Positions 50,942-58,604 of a stretch of 64,000 nucleotides of DNA are shown here, one piece after another. Source of the stretch: Oligoflexia bacterium. GTDB lineage: Bacteria; Bdellovibrionota; UBA1018. The translations under genes and the position numbers were made by a program. The notes beneath the pieces are model-generated. The model did not search any database, was not told where the DNA came from, and saw nothing but the letters and a program-made list of their open reading frames with translations. How positions within the stretch are numbered: the first letter of the stretch is position 1; each line of letters opens with the position of its first letter. The stretch lies in assembly GCA_023701205.1 (NCBI GenBank), contig JAMPXJ010000001.1, forward strand, positions 220,869 through 284,868, given 5' to 3'.

Positions 50942-52228
50942 TCAGTCTTGGGCGGCGAAGGACTCAAGCCTCGCCGTCTCGGTCAGGATCTGGGCCTGGA
51001 TGCGAGCGAGCTGCACGCGCGCCTCCAGGACGCGGTTGTTGGCGCTCTGGACATCGAGGAAATTCGTGCGTCCGGCTTTGTAACTCGCATAGATCAGCTC
51101 GGCGATCTCAGCCGCCTCCCGCGCCGCCGCCTGCGAGAGCTCCCGCTGCTCACGGGCGCTCTCGAGCTGAAGCCGGGCCTTCGCCCAGTCGCGCTCGAGG
51201 TCCGTGCGCAGCTGCTCGGCGCGCTTCTCTGCAGCGAGGGCTTCGGCGGATTTTTGCGAGGCGAGGCTCGCCGCGCGCGAGGCCTCGAAGAGCGGTAGCG
51301 AGAGCGAGACGCCGGCGGTGTTCTGCCAGACCCATTCCTGGATGGGGCCGTTAGGGGTGTCGTAGCTCGATTTGCCGGTAAGAAGGATCCGGGGCCAGCG
51401 CTCGCCGCGGTGCCCGTCGGCTGCGAGCGTTTGGGCTTCAGAGAGCCGGAGCTGCGCCTGGAGCTGCGGATGGTTCGCGCTCAGCGCGCGCGGTTCGGAA
51501 GGAGAGAGCTCCTGGAGAGATTTTGCCTGCGAGTCGACGACAAGGACGTCGGGGGCAGGCAGGGCTTCGTCGATGATCGCCGCGAGCTCCCGCAGGGAGG
51601 AGGCCAGCTCGGCCCGGGCCTGCCGGTATTTCATTTGGAGCGAGAGCGCCTCGCGATGGGCGGCGAGCGTATCGACGCGGCTTGCGGCGCCGGCTTTGAA
51701 GCGATTGCGGATATCGCGTTCCTGCGATTCGGCGAGCTTCAGGGATTCGCTGACGAGCTTGAGCTCCTGGCAGCCCAGCTGTACGCGGAAGTACGCGGCA
51801 CGGGCCGCGAGTCTTACCTGAAGCCGGGCCTGACGAAGGTCCTCCTCGCGCGCTTCGGAGAGCTTGCGGACGCTGTTCCAGCCGGCGCGCGCCGTGCCGC
51901 CGTCCCAGAGCGAGTAGCTGAGCTGCGGGCCGATGCTGACGTTGTCGTGCGCCCCGAAGGAAAGCCCCGTCGGCCCCACGGCGAGTCGCGGGATTTCAGA
52001 AACATACCGGTAGTTCGCCTCGAGCGTGAGGCGCGGAAAGAGCGCGGATCCGGCCGCATCCGCCTGCTCGCGCGCCGCTTGGGCCTCGGCTCGCGAGGCG
52101 GCCAGTCGCGGCGAGCGCTCGAGGGCTTTCTGCTCGGCTTCCTTCAGCTCCAGCGAGGCGCGCGACGTTTCGGCCCGGCTCGGGCCGGGCAGGAACAGAA
52201 GCGCGAGAACGAGCGGAAAGGATTTCAT
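50942..52228 (-). CDS. TolC-type outer membrane efflux protein
   Basis: The 428-residue protein has a signal peptide (PLVLALLFLPGPSRA) and two halves of the OEP family: LKEAEQKALERSPRLAASRA and long coiled helices, each with a short barrel segment (TLEANYRYVSEIPRLAV, LTGKSSYDTPNGPIQEW). It forms the trimeric exit duct for the transporter encoded downstream. Its stop is 9 bases before the HlyD ATG. Confidence 0.9.
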   Translation of the reverse strand: MKSFPLVLALLFLPGPSRAETSRASLELKEAEQKALERSPRLAASRAEAQAAREQADAAGSALFPRLTLEANYRYVSEIPRLAVGPTGLSFGAHDNVSIGPQLSYSLWDGGTARAGWNSVRKLSEAREEDLRQARLQVRLAARAAYFRVQLGCQELKLVSESLKLAESQERDIRNRFKAGAASRVDTLAAHREALSLQMKYRQARAELASSLRELAAIIDEALPAPDVLVVDSQAKSLQELSPSEPRALSANHPQLQAQLRLSEAQTLAADGHRGERWPRILLTGKSSYDTPNGPIQEWVWQNTAGVSLSLPLFEASRAASLASQKSAEALAAEKRAEQLRTDLERDWAKARLQLESAREQRELSQAAAREAAEIAELIYASYKAGRTNFLDVQSANNRVLEARVQLARIQAQILTETARLESFAAQD

Positions 52229-52842
52229 GGTGAGAGCCCTTTCAGAGTGGATTCGACACGGGTCTGAAGCGCTTCCTCCGAGAAGAGCGTCTGCTCGAGC
52301 AACGGCTTGAGCTCGGGCTGTCGCTTCTCGAGTCCCGCGCCCAGGATCGCCGGGAAGGCGACCCCCGACATGAGGCTCACGATGAGCTGAAAGGGAGGAA
52401 GCGACCGAAGCTGTTTTTTCTTCTTCGCGGCAGTCACGAGGTCGGTAAGGATCCCGAGGTGGCGCGGAACGTTCGCGCGCGCGAACTCCAGGACGACCCT
52501 CTCGCCCTGCACGAGGTCCTTGAGCAGCGGCAGGAGGAAAACCCGGTTGCTGACGGCGAAGCGCCCGAGGGTCAGGAGCGCCTGCCGGAGATTTTCGAGC
52601 GGCGGGCGCTTGGGATCGAGCTTGAGCTTCAGCTCGCCGAACATCTCCTCATAGAGATCCTGGAGCACCACGCGCAGGAACTCGTCTTTGGTCTTGAAGT
52701 GGTAGTGGAACATCCCGAGGTTCACTCCCGCGCGCTCGGCGATCGCGCGGAGATTGAGCTCCGAGCAGCAGCCGAGCTCCGGGAGCAGCTCGCGAGCGGC
52801 TTTGATCAGAAGGCGGTCGGTATTTCGCGAGGGGCGGGGCAT
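52225..52842 (-). CDS. TetR-family repressor of the export operon
   Basis: The 205-residue protein has an N-terminal helix-turn-helix (LNLRAIAERAGVNLGMFHYH) and an all-helical ligand domain with no recognised ligand motif. It is the first gene of the operon and precedes TolC with a four-base overlap. A palindromic operator lies immediately upstream of its ATG, so autoregulation is likely, as in the CecR-regulated ybhGFSR operon of E. coli. Confidence 0.9.
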   Translation of the reverse strand: MPRPSRNTDRLLIKAARELLPELGCCSELNLRAIAERAGVNLGMFHYHFKTKDEFLRVVLQDLYEEMFGELKLKLDPKRPPLENLRQALLTLGRFAVSNRVFLLPLLKDLVQGERVVLEFARANVPRHLGILTDLVTAAKKKKQLRSLPPFQLIVSLMSGVAFPAILGAGLEKRQPELKPLLEQTLFSEEALQTRVESTLKGLSP

Positions 52843-52850
52843 GGTTTAAA

Positions 52851-52871
52851 TATACTGGTGTATAATTATAC
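52851..52871. promoter_or_regulatory. Operator of the TetR-regulated export operon
   Basis: GTATAATTATAC (52860-52871) is a perfect 12-base palindrome in the gap before the ATG at 52842, and ATAC-tggt-GTAT overlaps it on the left. On the minus strand TATAAT also reads as a -10 element, so repressor binding would block RNA polymerase. AT-rich sequence here contrasts with the GC-rich genes around it. Confidence 0.6.
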
Positions 52872-53317
52872 GAGCAACTAATAACTGGATTCGGGCGACG
52901 GGCTAGCTTGGGGAAGCCAGTCCGGTCCCGATAAATCGTTCCTCCGGAAGGGGAAGGTATGACGAGATCGCGCAAAGCATTGCGAGAGGGTAGCGAGGTG
53001 CATATGAATTCACGCGTATTTTTAGATACTTGAAGACTTCAGCTTGGCAGGTTTACGGCCTAAGTGTTTAATATTAAAAGAGCTACAAAAAATTAAGGTT
53101 TTTTAAATATCACAGATTCTGTGAATCCTCTTTTTCTTCAAAAGCATAAGGGCTGAAACCCACTTACCTGACTTTGACACACTGTTTTTCCTAAAACTCT
53201 ACCGCTAAACTCCGAATAGTAGGTGCACGGAGAAAAAAATTTCCCCTCCCGGAATACGTGGGAGCCCGAGCGGGGGGCTGGAAAGCACAAAGAACCCACA
53301 ACTGGAGAGAAGGACGT
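52872..53317. other. AT-rich intergenic region before the pilus cluster
   Basis: This 446-base gap has no convincing gene. Two features stand out: TCACAGATTCTGTGA (53110-53124), a perfect inverted repeat, and TTGACA (53174-53179) as a possible -35 box with a weak -10. A possible 24-codon frame begins at 52959 (GGGGAAGG upstream) but cannot be supported further. The composition changes from GC-rich to AT-rich, marking the left border of the acquired pilus cluster. Confidence 0.4.
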
Positions 53318-53857
53318 ATGAGGAAATATAATAAACTAATAGCACTTGGTTTGATTCTGATTGCTAACTTGCAGGGTCCTATGGCGGTCGCCGCGGATAT
53401 TTCCACGGCATCTTTGCTTCTAAGCGGTAACGTGCCAGCAGTATTCAGCGTCACGGTTAGGGGTTACCCCGGTGAATTCGATTTAGGGCCGAACACGACG
53501 GTCGTGGATCGTGTCGTCGGAATTCTCCATTTCAAATACAATATGCCGATTGCAAGCATTTCTTTCGCGTCGAGCACGGCTTCTGGCCGCCTGGAGAACG
53601 CCGCCGCCCAGAACATAACCTTCGCTACCGGTGGTGATTATCTGAAGTCAACGGCCGGTTGCACGATTCTGGATCAGGTTGCCGGTAAGCTCGATGGAGC
53701 CACGGACCTGGCGCCAGCACTTTCTGTCCTCGCGGGTGCAGCGCCGACCACTGCTGACATGGACTGTCCCCTGATGATGTCCTGGACGACGGGTGCTTCC
53801 ATGCAGCGTGCGGGCGTCTATTCGATGACCGTCACGGTTACGATGACCTCTACCTGA
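53318..53857 (+). CDS. Pilus major subunit-like protein
   Basis: From the ATG at 53318 (GAGAAGGA upstream) the protein is 179 residues with a signal peptide (LIALGLILIANLQGPMAVAA). The mature part is strand-rich, with a conserved-looking C-terminal strand (GVYSMTVTVTMTST) suited to donor-strand exchange. It has two cysteines (AGCTIL, MDCPL). Its place before chaperone and usher genes suggests that it is the main structural subunit. A strong terminator follows at once, so it would be expressed more than the assembly genes. Confidence 0.65.
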   Translation: MRKYNKLIALGLILIANLQGPMAVAADISTASLLLSGNVPAVFSVTVRGYPGEFDLGPNTTVVDRVVGILHFKYNMPIASISFASSTASGRLENAAAQNITFATGGDYLKSTAGCTILDQVAGKLDGATDLAPALSVLAGAAPTTADMDCPLMMSWTTGASMQRAGVYSMTVTVTMTST

Positions 53858-53882
53858 TACTTCGCTTTTCAGTTTGGGCATT

Positions 53883-53914
53883 GGGGGAGCCAGATTTGGT
53901 TCCCCCTTTTTTTT
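53883..53914 (+). terminator. Intrinsic terminator after the pilus subunit gene
   Basis: A 9-bp stem (GGGGGAGCC with GGTTCCCCC, one G-T pair) and 6-base loop are followed by eight T residues. It should reduce read-through to the chaperone and usher genes and so fix subunit stoichiometry. Confidence 0.9.
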
Positions 53915-54021
53915 GCTTAATCAGAAGGCTTTTACGTCAAATAATTGACTAAGGGTGCACTTAGTTGCGGGCATGTGGCGGGAAAGCTAAACTATTTCAG
54001 ATCACTCAAGGAGGAGTATCT

Positions 54022-54756
54022 ATGTGGTTTCTTGCTTTGCTTTTGCTGGTGCCCGCGTCCGGCTTTGCGTCTTTTGATTTCTCTCCCATCGTCGCGAATC
54101 TGACTCCTACAGGATCCGGAGCCAGCGCGTCTTTTATCGTGCAGAACGGAGAAGAAACCAAGCTCCCGGTCCAAATCTCCATCGTCCACCGCAATCCCGA
54201 TACGGATGGCAAAGAGGAGCACGTCGAAACACCTGATATCGACGAGATGATCCAAGTTTATCCGGCTCAACTCGTTTTAGGCCCAAAGGAGCGGCGGACC
54301 GTGAGAATCACCTGGGTAGGGGATCCTAAACCCAAGGCAGAGCTCGCGTTTCGAATGATCGCCGAAGAGCTGCCATTCAGCCTCGAAGAGGATAAAAAAT
54401 CCAATAAGCCTGTTGCACGCGTAAGAATAGCCACGAAATACGTCGGCTCTCTTTATGTGAGACCGGCTGGCGCGGCTCCTCAGATCGTCATCAAAGGAGA
54501 GTCTACCAAGGATAAGCAGCCGCGGCTGTCGCTGGAGATTCAGAATGTGGGAACGGCTCATCGCGTCCTTGAAGGCTTGAAGCTGAAGCTGACTCCTGTT
54601 GCGGGCGGAACTGAATACTCTTTCACCGAACCACAGCTCAATTTTTTTGCCCGAGAAAACGTGCTCGCGGGGCGAACTCGCCGTTATGTGCTCGATTGGC
54701 CTAAGGGCTTTCCGATTGGGCCCGTGAAGGTGGACTTTGAGCTTCCCAGGGAATAG
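54022..54756 (+). CDS. Pilus periplasmic chaperone (PapD-like)
   Basis: The ATG at 54022 has a strong AAGGAGGAG just upstream. The 244-residue protein has a signal peptide (FLALLLLVPASGFA) and two Ig-like domains: FSPIVANLTPTGSGASASFI and IQVYPAQLVLGPKERRTVRI, where the basic pair before TVRITW matches the subunit-anchoring strand of chaperones. The second domain begins near YVRPAGAAPQIV. It would hold pilus subunits until they reach the usher. The usher gene starts inside its last codons (20-base overlap). Confidence 0.8.
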   Translation: MWFLALLLLVPASGFASFDFSPIVANLTPTGSGASASFIVQNGEETKLPVQISIVHRNPDTDGKEEHVETPDIDEMIQVYPAQLVLGPKERRTVRITWVGDPKPKAELAFRMIAEELPFSLEEDKKSNKPVARVRIATKYVGSLYVRPAGAAPQIVIKGESTKDKQPRLSLEIQNVGTAHRVLEGLKLKLTPVAGGTEYSFTEPQLNFFARENVLAGRTRRYVLDWPKGFPIGPVKVDFELPRE

Positions 54757-57304
54757 GGCTGCTACAGGCTTTCACCTAATTCTTCTTTTCTGTGGAGTTT
54801 TGGGAGCAGTTCGGCCATCTCGCGCCGAAGAGCGTTCTCCTTCGAAGCTCGATCGGATGACTGATGAGCAGATCTTCGAAAAGGTATTCAAGAAAAAGCC
54901 TGAGAAAAGATCCGCCGACGTACTGATGCCCGTCTTCTTCGAATTCAGCGAGCGTCCTTTGGGTATGGTGAAGACGCGAATCGAGAGCAAAGGCGGGGAA
55001 CTGCAGATCGAATCTCCGGGTTTCATGTCGCATGTGAACCGCCTGGTCGCGCCTGATGCCTATCGGCCACATGAGATCCTGGGCTCGGAAATTCCGGAGG
55101 TGCAAGCGGATCCGCCGGTGGACTGGATCCCTCTCTCGTTTTTCGCGAATCAGGCCTACCGCGTCGAATACGACGAAAAGAAATTGGAGCTTCGTATTCG
55201 AGTTCCTCCGCAGAACCGGAAAATGTCCCAGATTTCCATGATGGGAGACCTTTCGGAGTTTGAAGAGAAGCCGACCCTCGAGCCTTCCGCGCTCACGAGT
55301 TATCTTAATGTCCTGGCGAGTCAGGATCTTCAATTCGGGGGACCGGACTTTTTGCGTGGCAGGCAACCGCTTCGGACTGCTTTCGAAAACGGCACCAATA
55401 TTGGTGGGTTCGTGCTGGAATCCACCGCGAACTACGTGGAGAGCACCGGCGAATACGCCGCCTGGCGCAGGGGCGACGTTCGCCTCGTGCACGATTCCCC
55501 CGGCTGGCGGCTGCGGAAATCCTTGGGTGACCTGAACTTTCCGGTCACGGGATATCAACTCCCTTTGTCCCTTGGCGGAGTTTCGGTGCACAGTCAGTTC
55601 GGGCTTGAGCCGTCGCGGCTCACTGTTCCGACGGGTAACTTCGAAATATTCCTGAGAAGGGCGGCTAAAGTTCAGGTCATTAACAATGGCCGGATCGTGC
55701 GGGAGCTTGACCTGCCTGCGGGACGGCATAATCTCAAGGATCTGCAATTCGTGAGCGGGTATAACGATGTTCGACTCCTGATCACCGATGACCTAGGGCA
55801 CTCGGAGAGCGCCAGCCTTTCGTACTTTTTCGCGAGTGATCTGCTTGCCAAGGGTGTTCACCAGGTTTCCTACTCCCTCGGTGTTCCTTGGCAGCAATTT
55901 GGCACTATACGCGATTACGACATCAGTCGCCCAACTGCTTCGTTGTTTCACCGCTTCGGTTTCTCGAATCATCTCACTTTGGGCGGGAATGCGCAGGCGG
56001 ACAAAGAGAAGTACTTGATTGGAGGTGAGGCACTGCTTTCGACCCCGCTCGGATACTTCAAACTGGAGGGGGCTCGTAGCGTGACTGCAACGGGCGGCTC
56101 GGGCTACGCTTTCCGCGGTAAATACTTCGTGATCCATGATGGTAGGAATATCGGAGCGGGGCTGGAAAGCAAGAGCCCCTATTTCCGACCGATGGCTCTT
56201 ACGGAGGTTGCCAATACCCTTGCGCACGAGCTGACGGGTACTCTCAGCCAGAGTGTGTCCGAGCGTGCCGCAGTGAATCTGGGAATTTCCTACCAGTTCA
56301 ATCGCACGGATTTGTTTGGCACGCAGAACAGCTTCCGCATCGCGCTCGGTCTGAACCGCTCCTGGGGCACTAGTCTCAATGGGAACGTTGCCTTTCAGCA
56401 GAGTCTTTCGCAGTTCGGTCAGCCTGATTCGCGGGTTTCGTTTTTCCTGGTATGGACGCCGGGAGGCGAGAATCAATCCATTGCGGCAAGCTATGATCTC
56501 AATGATGACGCCATCCGGACTCAATGGAGCTACAACTCCCCAAGTAGGGGCGTAGGCAGCACAAAAGCCCGTTTCGGATTGAAGCGGAGTCCGATTCTTC
56601 GGGGCTACGATGGACAGGTGCAGTATTCGGCGAATCGCTTCGTGACCACCGCGAATGTTGTCGGAAACTGGTACGAGGATGAAACTACTCCAATTAATCT
56701 AGTGAATTTCCAGCTTGGGACTGCCCTGGTTTATGCCGGCGGGCGAGTAGCACTCAGTCGGCCCGTTTCGGACTCGTTCTTCCTCCTGTCGGCGGAAAAG
56801 AACTTCAAGGGTCAGACGGTGGAGCTGAACCCGAAGAAGGACGACACATACCTGTCGGCCACGAGCTGGCTTGGTCCAGCGGTGATTCCGGATCTGTCCG
56901 CCTACAATTTTTCGACAGTCCTTCTGGGCACGGCAAAGCTGAAACCGGGGACGGTTGTGGACAAGGATCGTTTCACCCTGCTACCCAAGTACAAAAGCGG
57001 TTACGCTGTCATCCTTGGAACAGATGCTTCCATCAGTCTTGCGTTCACGCTCATAAACCCAGATGGTTCGCCGATCGGATTTCAGCCTGGGAAGATCGTA
57101 GCGCAGGACCGTACGGACTTTGAGCCAATTACCTTTTTCACCGGCAAGAGTGGGAAGTCCCGGGTCGATGGCTTCATGCCGGGACGTTACGAGATTCATC
57201 TCTTTGATGGTGGATGGGAGACGCTTGAGATCTCCATTCCTGAGACCGATGCCTTGCACGATGCGGGCAAACTGACGATGAAAGTGAGGCCGCAGGCACA
57301 ATGA
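54737..57304 (+). CDS. Outer-membrane usher (PapC/FimD-like)
   Basis: The TTG start at 54737 overlaps the chaperone gene by 20 bases and has no ATG alternative nearby. The 855-residue protein has a signal peptide, an N-terminal domain (to about 150), a long strand-rich barrel (about 150-690), and C-terminal domains including FITGKS-like strands and PEAD-like termini. Usher-like motifs are GNFEIFLRRAAKVQVINNGR and LPAGRHNLKDL before GYNDVRLLITDDLG. It would form the export channel for subunits. Similarity to well-known ushers is moderate, so it belongs to a distant branch. Confidence 0.75.
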   Translation: MSFPGNRAATGFHLILLFCGVLGAVRPSRAEERSPSKLDRMTDEQIFEKVFKKKPEKRSADVLMPVFFEFSERPLGMVKTRIESKGGELQIESPGFMSHVNRLVAPDAYRPHEILGSEIPEVQADPPVDWIPLSFFANQAYRVEYDEKKLELRIRVPPQNRKMSQISMMGDLSEFEEKPTLEPSALTSYLNVLASQDLQFGGPDFLRGRQPLRTAFENGTNIGGFVLESTANYVESTGEYAAWRRGDVRLVHDSPGWRLRKSLGDLNFPVTGYQLPLSLGGVSVHSQFGLEPSRLTVPTGNFEIFLRRAAKVQVINNGRIVRELDLPAGRHNLKDLQFVSGYNDVRLLITDDLGHSESASLSYFFASDLLAKGVHQVSYSLGVPWQQFGTIRDYDISRPTASLFHRFGFSNHLTLGGNAQADKEKYLIGGEALLSTPLGYFKLEGARSVTATGGSGYAFRGKYFVIHDGRNIGAGLESKSPYFRPMALTEVANTLAHELTGTLSQSVSERAAVNLGISYQFNRTDLFGTQNSFRIALGLNRSWGTSLNGNVAFQQSLSQFGQPDSRVSFFLVWTPGGENQSIAASYDLNDDAIRTQWSYNSPSRGVGSTKARFGLKRSPILRGYDGQVQYSANRFVTTANVVGNWYEDETTPINLVNFQLGTALVYAGGRVALSRPVSDSFFLLSAEKNFKGQTVELNPKKDDTYLSATSWLGPAVIPDLSAYNFSTVLLGTAKLKPGTVVDKDRFTLLPKYKSGYAVILGTDASISLAFTLINPDGSPIGFQPGKIVAQDRTDFEPITFFTGKSGKSRVDGFMPGRYEIHLFDGGWETLEISIPETDALHDAGKLTMKVRPQAQ

Positions 57305-58254
57305 GAAACGCGATCTTCGTTGTTATTGGCCTAGTTTTCTGGCTTGGAGCTACGAACGCTCACGGTGCCTGCGGGCTTACCTTGACCGCTAACAACGTAT
57401 CCCTGACCTGGGATATGAACTTCACCGCCGTGGCGGTGCAGTTCACGCTGGATAAGGCTAATGAGCCGGCCTGCAACTTCGCGATCGGTTTCTCAAAGGG
57501 CGGTGGAGCCGACTACAACAATCGCCGTGCCACCACCGGGGCGAAGAATATCAAGTACCAGCTTCATACGGACTCGGGGTTGACAAAGATCCTCAAGACC
57601 GTTCCCGATGTCGCCAGCGCGGACAACGTCATCATGGGCGGGTTCCCGGCGGGAACGAATCTCACTCAGACGCTGACCTACTATCTGGATATTCCATATG
57701 GAAATGCTACTTCCCCAACCTTGGTGGGATCTGGGAGCTTCACGGATACCTATGCCGTGGAGGTCTTTGAAACTAGCGTGCCGCCAGTCCCGACGGATGT
57801 GCCGGTCACAAGCTCAAACGTGAATCTCACCATAACGGTCAATCCGATGATCAAGCTGTCCCTGGTTTCGACGGGCGGGGGGTTTGACGCCGCATTGAAC
57901 AGCCGTTCCGTCGATTTCGGAAATCTCTATCAGGGCGCGACGAGCCAGTTCGATCTTCGGGTTCGCACGAACGCGGGTTACTCGATCACCTTTTCATCGG
58001 GATATAACGGAAACCTCAAGCCCGGCGCTGCCAGCGGGTCAAACGTGCCGTATTCATTCTATGTGAACGGTGTGCTCCTGGACATGAGCAATAGCGCTGC
58101 GGTGCCTGTCGTGGGCTTATCGGGTGCGGGGCAGACGACACTTTCGGGGCTGGCCTATCCGATCAAGACGATTGTCGGTAGCTTGGCAGGGGCAGGGATC
58201 CAGGCGGGACTCCATCAGGATACGGTCACGATCACCGCGACCACTACCGAGTGA
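57301..58254 (+). CDS. Tip-like subunit with two spore coat U-type domains
   Basis: The ATG overlaps the usher stop by four bases. The 317-residue protein has a signal peptide (VIGLVFWLGATNAHGA) and two repeats that look like SCPU or fimbrial subunit domains (ACGLTLTANNVSLTWDMNF and VNLTITVNPMIKLSLV). The second ends in DTVTITATTTE. Such proteins cap chaperone-usher fibres as adhesins. Cysteines (ACGLT, PACNFAI) may form the disulphide typical of the first domain. It is the last gene of the cluster. Confidence 0.7.
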   Translation: MRNAIFVVIGLVFWLGATNAHGACGLTLTANNVSLTWDMNFTAVAVQFTLDKANEPACNFAIGFSKGGGADYNNRRATTGAKNIKYQLHTDSGLTKILKTVPDVASADNVIMGGFPAGTNLTQTLTYYLDIPYGNATSPTLVGSGSFTDTYAVEVFETSVPPVPTDVPVTSSNVNLTITVNPMIKLSLVSTGGGFDAALNSRSVDFGNLYQGATSQFDLRVRTNAGYSITFSSGYNGNLKPGAASGSNVPYSFYVNGVLLDMSNSAAVPVVGLSGAGQTTLSGLAYPIKTIVGSLAGAGIQAGLHQDTVTITATTTE

Positions 58255-58269
58255 CCGGGCCCACCTCGA

Positions 58270-58344
58270 GAAATTCCCGAACCCCGCCTGAAAGAAAAGC
58301 TCGCCGAGCCCGCCCGCGCCGGCCGCGGGGAGCGATAGGGTGCC
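58270..58344 (-). pseudogene. Remnant of a second copy of the barrel lipoprotein 3' end
   Basis: This stretch repeats two separate parts of the gene at 58605-61658: bases 58270-58308 match 58613-58651 and 58312-58344 match about 58744-58776, with the intervening 90 bases missing. On the minus strand it reads GTLSLPAAGAG then GELFFQAGFGNF, against the intact C-terminus. It is the tail of a deleted or partly duplicated paralog. Confidence 0.65.
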
Positions 58345-58359
58345 GGGATTCGCGCACGA

Positions 58360-58592
58360 CGCCCCGTGCCCGCAATCGTCAACTGAGCCAGTTGCTTCTT
58401 CGCTCATTGGGGCGAAGCCCGCTGGTCGGCGTTCTCGGCCACTGACAGGTCGGGAAAACCACGCTCCTTCAACGGCTGACGGGCGAAAGCGATCTCTCCT
58501 TTGATGATGCCGAGAACCTGGAAAGCGCAAATCAGAGTGCGAAGGCCTTCCTGGCGGTGTCGGCGATACCCCCATCCGGGGGACCGTTTTGA
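58360..58592 (+). pseudogene. Remnant of an AAA_14/DUF4143-type ATPase
   Basis: A frame reads QLSQLLLRSLGRSPLVGVLG, H, TGA (58443-58445), then QVGKTTLLQRLTGESDLSFD and AENLESANQSAKAFL, ending at TGA 58590-58592. The Walker A region GxxQVGKTT and the following strand match the ATPase of the AAA_14/DUF4143 family, normally about 400 residues. The stop replaces an Arg codon (CGA to TGA) and the C-terminal 80% is missing. Confidence 0.6.
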
Positions 58593-58604
58593 GGCTTTGC
58601 TCGG

